A DNA stretch of 64,000 nucleotides from Rhynchopus euleeides (Eukaryota; Euglenozoa; Diplonemea; Diplonemida; Diplonemidae): assembly GCA_963210315.1 (NCBI GenBank), contig OY723253.1:1240001-1304000 (forward strand). Reading direction: 5' to 3'. The notes under the pieces were generated by a model. That model was not told the DNA's origin. It saw only the letters and a program-made list of their open reading frames with translations, and made no database searches. Positions 57,651 to 64,000 of this stretch are shown in pieces. The first letter of the stretch is position 1. The number at the start of each line of letters is the position of its first letter. The translations under genes were made by a program, and so were the position numbers.

Positions 57651-59269
57651 GTGTTGTTGTACTGTGTGGGCAATTAGGCTGTGATGGTATGCAAAAACGT
57701 TCTTTGGTTCTCATGATCAAACGTCAAGTCACTCATCTGTGGAAATGTGCGTAACTGGGAATGGGGGGGGTGGGGTGGGGAGGCGTGGCGTGGCCCCTCC
57801 GTCCTCAACAATATTTGCCCTGGCGCAGCCAAAGACGCAGCAACTCGACACACATGATACCCCTTCCCCTTTGCTTGTTTTCCCTTCTTGCCCTTTGCAT
57901 CCCCCCACCGCCCCCACCCTCCCCCCACTCCCTGTGGCTCAGCCTCGTGGCGGATCCATTATGTTAGGGGTGGGGGCCTGCACGCATCCTGAATCCTGTC
58001 GTACTGTGGCTAGCAGCAGGTTCTACTTTTGCTTCTCAGCCATGCTGATCCGAGTCAGCAACCACGTTGCTGGCTCGCTCCAGAGTGCATGCGCCACTCC
58101 TTTGTTGTTTGTTGCATTTTTTTTTTCGAATCACATCCTGACAACGTGATGCAGCCATATGACCAAAACTAACACCACGTGCCACGTGGACCACTCCACG
58201 GCAATACTTCCTTTTTCAAAACAATAAGGTCGGAAATAAAGAAAAGGAACGCCAGCTGCTCTGACACAAATATCCCCCACCCCCCACCCCACACCCCTGG
58301 CAATAAAAGCGCCTCTAAGCCGAAACCAATAAACAGGTCTCGCGCGGCACGTGATGGTTTTCAATCACCCTCGTCCACACTCGTTTGGGGGGGGGAGGGA
58401 AGTCGGCAATGGCAACACCAAAGGAAATATTGGTTCGGAACTGGGGTACGATGCCCGAGGGTTGGGTAGGGAGGGGCGGGAAGATGGTCCGTTTCTTTGG
58501 GGGGGGGGTGGGTGGGGGGGGGGGGTCCGGGCCAAGTCTTGCATGGCCTCTCCCTCAGCAGCGAGGGGGGAAGAAAGGGGATTGCTATTCTGGGGGTCGC
58601 TGGTCGTCGCTGGTCGTTATCCTTCGTCAATATTCGGCAGTTTTCACCTGATTCAACAGGAAAGGCACTGACGACCACTCCATAACGAAGACCCCCTCTT
58701 CCATTTTTTGCGCCTCGGACAGCCCTCCCCGACCTAAATGAGAGGTTCCGCTGTCTCGAGTTCGACTGACCACACGGCAGCATTTGTTTGCTGCCATGAA
58801 ACTGCTTTTTTTTGGCTGCCTGAGTGCGTCCTGAGGATCTGCAGGCTGCTTGATAAGGCGAGCGCAGCAGGTAAAAAAAAAGATAAGGCTGCTGTTTTGC
58901 GCGCCAAATCCAAACAAAACCATGACTCTGTGCCCCCTTCCAGCAGATGTGGGTGCATGGCAGGGAGATGGTGTGAATGTCGGGAGAGTGAAGGGAAAAC
59001 AAGGCTTCCCCCAACACCCTTCTGGCAATGCGTGCCCTCACACCAGAGAGGGGCGGTGGAGAAAGGGGGTTTGATCGTCAAGAGGGAATGGAAAAGTAAA
59101 TCTCCCAGCACCTGGAGAAAGGGGGGGGGAGGTATGGTTGTCGAGTGCGATGGTCAGGCAATACACCCAACCCTGCAGCAGGGGAGGGAGGGGGGAGACA
59201 TGCTGTGTTTTGTTAGAAATGGGCATGGTTCAGCCCCACCCACTCTTGAGCAACCTGTCTGCGCGTGTG

Positions 59270-59382
59270 CAGGAGGGGGGGGGGGGGTAGTGAAATCGAA
59301 TTTGAAGGGAGCACAAGAATGATCACCCTTCACTCGTTATGCAGGTTGTGTCTGAAATCCAGTGTTTTTTCCGGCCTGTGCG
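59270..59382 (+). repeat. Poly(G)-headed dispersed repeat, copy 3
   Basis: Nearly identical to copy 2 and, like copy 1, preceded by GTGTGCAGGA or GTGCAGGA. A second G run follows directly at 59385-59401. The family may be a short non-autonomous element, but no inverted ends or target duplications are visible. Confidence 0.9.
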
Positions 59383-59959
59383 GGGTGGGGGGGGGGGGGG
59401 GTGTGTGGTGTGGTGGGGAGGGGAGGGGAGGGGGTGGGGGGGAATCAAACGAAATACCCTAGAGATCTACCACTGGGATCGGGGAAGATGAATGGGGGAC
59501 GACAGGCCTGTCGGGACGCCTACAGGCTCTGCTGTGTGTGGGGGTGGGGGGGGGGGGGGGTGGGGGATAGTGGGAAGAAATGATAACACACACTGAACAC
59601 CCCGCCTTTTGATGTGATATCCGCTGTTAACACGGCCAGCTTTAATTTTTTGTAGAGTGCAAGCTACACCGATGATCATGATCCCTCCGTTGCCAACACA
59701 CACACAGACACAGAGGCACTGAGCTGGCCCCACACTCTAACCCCGAGTGGGGCTCTCTGCTGTGACGTTGGATGATGGGAGGATAGGCTAGGATACGCGC
59801 AGGGACAACCCATCTTAACAGAACCTAAGAACTTCCGATCTCAGAAGGGGGAGGGGGGGGGGGGGAACTCTATAAACCTGCACTCCCTCCACCAAATCCA
59901 AACCCTGCCACTCCTAGGTTGCCTCATGTGCACTTCCACCCCACCCCCCGCTCCTCTTA

Positions 59960-62900
59960 TCACTCCCGGACAAGCTTCTTGCCACCAGCCTTCACCTTCT
60001 TCACCCTTTTCTGGACCTTCTTCTTCTTCTTCATCTTCTTCGACTCCTGGGCCGCCGAACCCTCCTTGGGAACTGCCTCGGGGGTCACAATGGGGGAGGA
60101 CCCAGTGGGACGGTCCGCCACATTCGCCACCTTGACCTTCACCTTCTTGGGAACGGCACGCCGTTGGGCAGGAGGGCACTCTGCAGGAATCGCGCCCACC
60201 TGAGGTGCGCACTCGACCTGCAGTGGGAGGGACCCTGAGGGGAGGACGGCGCCTGTGATGGATGTGCACGCCGCCTTCCCGATATCGTTCGATGGGAAAC
60301 GCACCACCATGGTGCCCGACTGCTTCCCGCCTGGCATCTTCCACTTCACCTGCAGCGGGGCCACGCCTGTCCTGGTGCGGATGTAGTCCGAGAGGCTGTC
60401 GCGCTTCACAGAGCTCCCCGCCTTGATGTACACCTTGGTGTAGTCCTTCGCGATGTCCGCATTGCTCGCGTCGAAGTCGCGAGCGGTGCGCTTCACCGCG
60501 ACAGCCTCCTGCATGTCGATATCGGCAGCGGCTTCGGCCTTCGCGCGGCGCTTCCGCTTGCTCGGGGGAGGCACCGGGGCGGCAGCCTCAGCCTCAGGCT
60601 CAGCCTCCGCGGCAGGGGCCTGCATAGGCACGTCGACAGCCACCTCCGGCACCACCTTCACGGCGACCTTGGCTGGGGTGGGCTCTGCTGCCGGCTTGGA
60701 CATCTCGGTGTCGCCGCCCGAGTTCGGGGGTGCGTGGGAGTAGCTGCAGTTGTCCCCGTTGCGGCACCGCCCGGTGTTGGCGAAGTACCAGCAGGGGAGG
60801 GTCTCGCCCTTCCAGTAGGCCTGCAGGCTGTCCAGCTGCCTGCCGGGCTGCAGCACGATGGGGAGCCCCAGCTTCGCGGTGCGGGACTGGAAGGAGTGTG
60901 ACGGCTTGCGGCACTTCCCCGAAGGCTTCAGCCTCTCGCTGTGGTTGGGGAACTCGGTGCCCTCGAGCACCATGCTGCTGTTCTGCAGGTCAGGCCACCT
61001 CACAAACGCGCCGACGCTGTTGTTGGGGGTGACGTCGGGGAACTCGGTGCGCACACCCTCCCCCTGGAAGGGAGACTCCACCACCGCCGTTGTCGATGCA
61101 GCGTACTTCCTGTCCCACTCCTGGGAGGGGATGAGCAGGTCGGTCGCAAAGCGGACATCCCCCCCGATGGCGATGGTCGATGTGTCTGCGGAATCAGCCC
61201 CAGCCATCGCGGTGTCCACACGGCTCCTCTTCTTCCGCGTGGTCTCCACCTTCGCTGCGACAACCGGGTGGCTCACCGTCTTGCTGAACGCCTTCAGCTT
61301 GGGGTACAGCGCGTGTTTGCTGGAAACAAAGAGGAGCGGTGTTGCACGCGCGTTGCGCTTCCTCTCCCCCTCCGCTTCGACCTTCGCTTGCAGCTTCTTC
61401 AGGACGGGGAGGAACACCGGGTCGTCGATGAAGGGCAGGATCACAGTGCAGTGCCACGGGGGCGGGCAGTCCCTGAGGTCCACCTTAAATTCTGCAGGGT
61501 AGTACTTATGCAGTACAGAGTTCTTCGACGCAATCTGCTTCACAAACTGCTTCGGGAGCACCTTTGCCGACGTGCTCTCCGGAAGCACGGCTGAGAGCTG
61601 CTCAAACGGGGTGTACGGCTTCCCATGCGCATAGAGCGGGCAGGGCTTCCCCTGAGCACGCGCATCATCCACTATCGCAGCGATCTCCCCGATCTCCACA
61701 GTCGTCAGCACTGGGGCGTAGTGGTAGGGGTAGAACCACTGCCAGGAGGGGCAGTCCTTGAAGTAGTACGCCACAACCCAGCTCAGCCCCCGGAGGTACT
61801 CAAACGCGACGCGCTTCTTCAGGGTCTCGATGTCGGTGTCGCTGGGCGAGGTCCTGCCGGAGGCACGCGCCACATCCTCCAGCCCGGTGTCGAAGTTCTG
61901 TGTGTAGTACCGCTTCTCCCACCCTGTGGTGCCCACCTGGATGGTGTCGTTCCCCTTCGCCTCCGCGATATCCCGGTCAATCTGCATCGCCAGGTGGTAA
62001 CGCACCTGCGCCTTGAAGGCATCCACCCTCTGCGTCGCACTCATCGACATACACTCCGCTAGAGACGGCGGCTCCTCGTGGGGGCGTGAGTTCATCGACT
62101 CCTCCAGAGCCCGCATCGAGTCTCTGTCGGACACGGTGCGGAAGTTGGTCTTCAACCTGTCCAGGAGAATGCCCAGCGGCTTGAAGTTGACATCCCCATT
62201 GTCCGTGAGGTACCCCCCCTTGAAGCTGGGGAAGCAGTCGATGTAGGCAAGCAGCGCGACGGCAATCGCGTTGTGCTGGATCTTCATCCCGGGGATGTGC
62301 GGGAGGAAGTCGTTCCCCACGAGGCAGAACACCAGGGTCAGGTCATCCAGCATGCGTGTCAACTGGCGCCCCTCCTCGGGGATCGACGTATCCTGCAGCA
62401 GCGGCTGGAAGCACCGCTCGAAATACCCTTCGATGACAGACACGACGAGATAGTTGAAAGCGGCAGGCGTCACCCCAGGCTTCCTGTCCCTCCCCTTCGG
62501 GGGGCGGGCGGTGCGGAGGATGTACATATGAGGGGTGTGGATTGACATCGCCAGCATGATCAGGTCAGCGTCCTCCCCGACAATGCAATGCGTCGTGTTC
62601 GGGTTGTACCCAGTCTGCAGGCGCTGGCGCTTGATGTATTGGATAATCTTATGCTCGCCCTCGCCAGGCTCGTTGCTGTCGCTGAAGGCCACAGCGACAT
62701 CCCGCCACTTCGGGTCATTTGACAGGCGAAGCTGGATGTGGTACCGCAGCGCCACCGCGACCTTCTCCATAAAGGGTGTCCCCGGCGTGATGACGTTGGA
62801 ATCCCACTGCTGCAGCTCCGCTTCGGTGGGAGGGGGCACTTTGCACTCGACCCACTCCTCCTTCACCTGCTGGATGATCTGGCGCTCCATCTGGCTGACC

Positions 62901-63259
62901 TGTGCGCCGCGGAAACGGCGGGTGCGCTGCTGGTTCATCTTTGCGCGGGGTGCCGTTCCGTCGATAGCCAGGAAGAGGAGGGTCGTGGGGCGAACCAGGC
63001 TCATGATTTCATCCACCTTGCGGCATATGCGTGCAAGCATCTCTTCTTCGCTGTTTGGAGCCCCCCCGCCTTCCGGGTGGCAGCACGGATGTATAATTCC
63101 GTTCATATCGAGGTAAAGGCAGTCCATCTGTGTGCGCGAGAGGGCCCCATCAGACTCAGACTCCTTCCCCTCCGTCTGTTTGCTCCCTGGCTGCCGCGCG
63201 GCAACCAGCGCATTCTGACAGTGTTGCACCAACCATCCGAAGAAGCCCGGGACACCCAT
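59960..63259 (-). CDS. Rat1/XRN2-like 5'-3' exoribonuclease with CCCH zinc finger
   Basis: Single-exon gene, 1099 residues. The start is set by MGVPGFFGWL, the family's invariant N-terminus; the frame extends upstream without an ATG that fits. The enzyme family digests 5'-monophosphate RNA and, in the Rat1/XRN2 branch, works in the nucleus in transcription termination and rRNA processing. Catalytic motifs are intact: DMNGIIHPC (about 50), AIDGTAPRAKMNQQR (about 97), PGEGEHK (about 200), GEDADLIML (about 228), NDFLPHIPG (about 317) and the YPYHYAP segment (about 511). MNGIIHPC and the HPEGGGAPNSEEEM stretch resemble Rat1/XRN2 more than XRN1. A classic C-x8-C-x5-C-x3-H finger (CWYFANTGRC...CSYSH) lies at about 822-842, followed by an acidic/Pro-rich linker, an RRM-like segment (about 938-1025) and a Lys-rich tail ending KKLVRE. 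The finger and RRM-like module are additions to the usual architecture and suggest extra RNA binding. Nuclear location is inferred. Confidence 0.93.
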   Translation of the reverse strand: MGVPGFFGWLVQHCQNALVAARQPGSKQTEGKESESDGALSRTQMDCLYLDMNGIIHPCCHPEGGGAPNSEEEMLARICRKVDEIMSLVRPTTLLFLAIDGTAPRAKMNQQRTRRFRGAQVSQMERQIIQQVKEEWVECKVPPPTEAELQQWDSNVITPGTPFMEKVAVALRYHIQLRLSNDPKWRDVAVAFSDSNEPGEGEHKIIQYIKRQRLQTGYNPNTTHCIVGEDADLIMLAMSIHTPHMYILRTARPPKGRDRKPGVTPAAFNYLVVSVIEGYFERCFQPLLQDTSIPEEGRQLTRMLDDLTLVFCLVGNDFLPHIPGMKIQHNAIAVALLAYIDCFPSFKGGYLTDNGDVNFKPLGILLDRLKTNFRTVSDRDSMRALEESMNSRPHEEPPSLAECMSMSATQRVDAFKAQVRYHLAMQIDRDIAEAKGNDTIQVGTTGWEKRYYTQNFDTGLEDVARASGRTSPSDTDIETLKKRVAFEYLRGLSWVVAYYFKDCPSWQWFYPYHYAPVLTTVEIGEIAAIVDDARAQGKPCPLYAHGKPYTPFEQLSAVLPESTSAKVLPKQFVKQIASKNSVLHKYYPAEFKVDLRDCPPPWHCTVILPFIDDPVFLPVLKKLQAKVEAEGERKRNARATPLLFVSSKHALYPKLKAFSKTVSHPVVAAKVETTRKKRSRVDTAMAGADSADTSTIAIGGDVRFATDLLIPSQEWDRKYAASTTAVVESPFQGEGVRTEFPDVTPNNSVGAFVRWPDLQNSSMVLEGTEFPNHSERLKPSGKCRKPSHSFQSRTAKLGLPIVLQPGRQLDSLQAYWKGETLPCWYFANTGRCRNGDNCSYSHAPPNSGGDTEMSKPAAEPTPAKVAVKVVPEVAVDVPMQAPAAEAEPEAEAAAPVPPPSKRKRRAKAEAAADIDMQEAVAVKRTARDFDASNADIAKDYTKVYIKAGSSVKRDSLSDYIRTRTGVAPLQVKWKMPGGKQSGTMVVRFPSNDIGKAACTSITGAVLPSGSLPLQVECAPQVGAIPAECPPAQRRAVPKKVKVKVANVADRPTGSSPIVTPEAVPKEGSAAQESKKMKKKKKVQKRVKKVKAGGKKLVRE

Positions 63260-64000
63260 ACCAAACCCAGGCCTGCAATGGTGGGGATGTGTGCGGATAC
63301 AGCAACAACACTGCATGGGAGGCTGAGGATATGCTTGCGAAGTGCATGCAAGTGACAATGCTGGGGAATAGGGTGGTGGGGGTGGGTGGTGGGGCGGGGC
63401 TGAGTGTGCCAGGCGAAGAGGGGAACTATAGAAGGAGTGGCGACAACAAGACACGCGCTGGAAGATTTGCAGCAGGTGGCATCACCGGCTGCGTACAGGT
63501 GGAGGGGGCGATGGCATGGATGGCATCTTGTCAGGGCAATGGGGCTAGTGCACCTTCCAGCCACTGCTGGAGGGCTGAGTGGCGAACTGTGCATTGTTTT
63601 TTGTGTGGAAATGTGAGGGGATGGGGGAGGGGGGGGTGGGGTGTGTGGTTGCAAAGGAAGTAACGCGCAACAGCAAGCAACTGCATAGAAGAGCAAGGGA
63701 AACAAAACACACATAAGAATGCCTGGGTGTTGCTGGTTGCACGCAGAGCAAGGTGTGTGTTTGTGTGTATACTGAGCTACATTCCCCCGTCGCGCTGGTC
63801 AGCAGGGCTGACCCGACGCACCCCCTCCCGCGGAATGGAATCAACACCCTCCTTTTGTATCGACAACATCCAGCCTTGCCACACAGAACAACCAGGCAGT
63901 AACATACACTACATCATCCAATCCTTTGTTGTCTGGCAAGAAACATGTCGGGGCTCAGAAAACTTCAGGCAAAAAAATAAGCAGAAACGCCATACCAATC
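63260..64000. other. Upstream region of the exonuclease gene, no other gene seen
   Basis: The region is the 5' flank of the minus-strand exonuclease gene. The reading frame stays open to about 63454 but without an ATG. G runs and GGGTGGTGGGG-type sequence occur at 63372-63400 and 63618-63640. I cannot place a promoter. Confidence 0.5.

Larger units (their letters stand above)
57325..59959. other. Intergenic region with many G runs, no gene seen
   Basis: It separates the polyglutamine gene (its 5' side) from the 3' end of the exonuclease gene. Long G runs lie at about 58386-58395, 58499-58526, 59272-59287, 59385-59401, 59547-59561 and 59850-59864. A block near 59069-59125 resembles 49555-49612. 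Minus-strand frames around 58361-59041 show no family resemblance. Confidence 0.5.

Noticed and set aside
1-64000. tRNA, rRNA or other structured RNA genes
   Set aside because: I found no tRNA cloverleaf with paired A and B boxes and no rRNA-like conserved stretch by eye. A program such as tRNAscan or Infernal was not available, so short RNA genes could have been missed.

Overview
The window is nuclear DNA from a GC-rich unicellular eukaryote. It has five protein-coding genes or gene-like ORFs in 64 kb, GT-AG introns that all start GTATG, a Rat1/XRN2-type exonuclease, a very large secreted multidomain protein, and intergenic DNA full of poly(G) runs, (GA)n microsatellites and small inverted-repeat transposons. 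The domain mix (leishmanolysin, WSC, PAN, C-type lectin, EGF and kelch in one protein, plus a SecA-type ATPase encoded in the nucleus) recalls alveolate or other algal protists such as chromerids and dinoflagellates. That placement is a guess; no marker in the window settles it.

Layout. 1-4343 is non-coding. It holds a 1.6-kb inverted-repeat element (1795-3408) into which a second, 468-bp element (2874-3341) has inserted at a TA. 4344-6134 (+) is an ORF with three tandem Cys/His motifs, lying between two (GA)n tracts; it may be the 3' part of a LINE. 6743-12781 (-) is a single-exon gene for a 2012-residue protein that joins an N-terminal array of WVPY-type repeats to a SecA-family motor. 12782-18296 holds dispersed repeats and two almost identical 1147-bp inverted-repeat elements in tandem. 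18297-49331 (-) is one gene of about 31 kb with a 29.45-kb first exon and three short 3' introns. It encodes about 10,250 residues: signal peptide, degenerate leishmanolysin-like domain, C-type lectin, more than twenty filamin/Big-like repeats, WSC and PAN modules, a kelch propeller, carbohydrate-binding-like domains, EGF modules and Cys-rich repeats. 49332-55230 is non-coding with three more inverted-repeat elements. 55231-57324 (-) is a two-exon gene for an unrecognised protein with a polyglutamine tail. 59960-63259 (-) encodes a Rat1/XRN2-like 5'-3' exoribonuclease with an added CCCH zinc finger.

The genes do not form an operon or an obvious pathway. Four of the five are on the minus strand, which is weak evidence for unidirectional clustering. 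The most unusual contents are the giant surface or secreted protein with a peptidase domain that has lost zinc ligands, the SecA motor fused to an undescribed repeat array, the triple Cys/His motif of the plus-strand ORF, and a set of TA-flanked non-autonomous elements, several of them with arms built from short subterminal repeats. Boundaries of genes and elements were read by eye; residue positions are approximate to a few residues.
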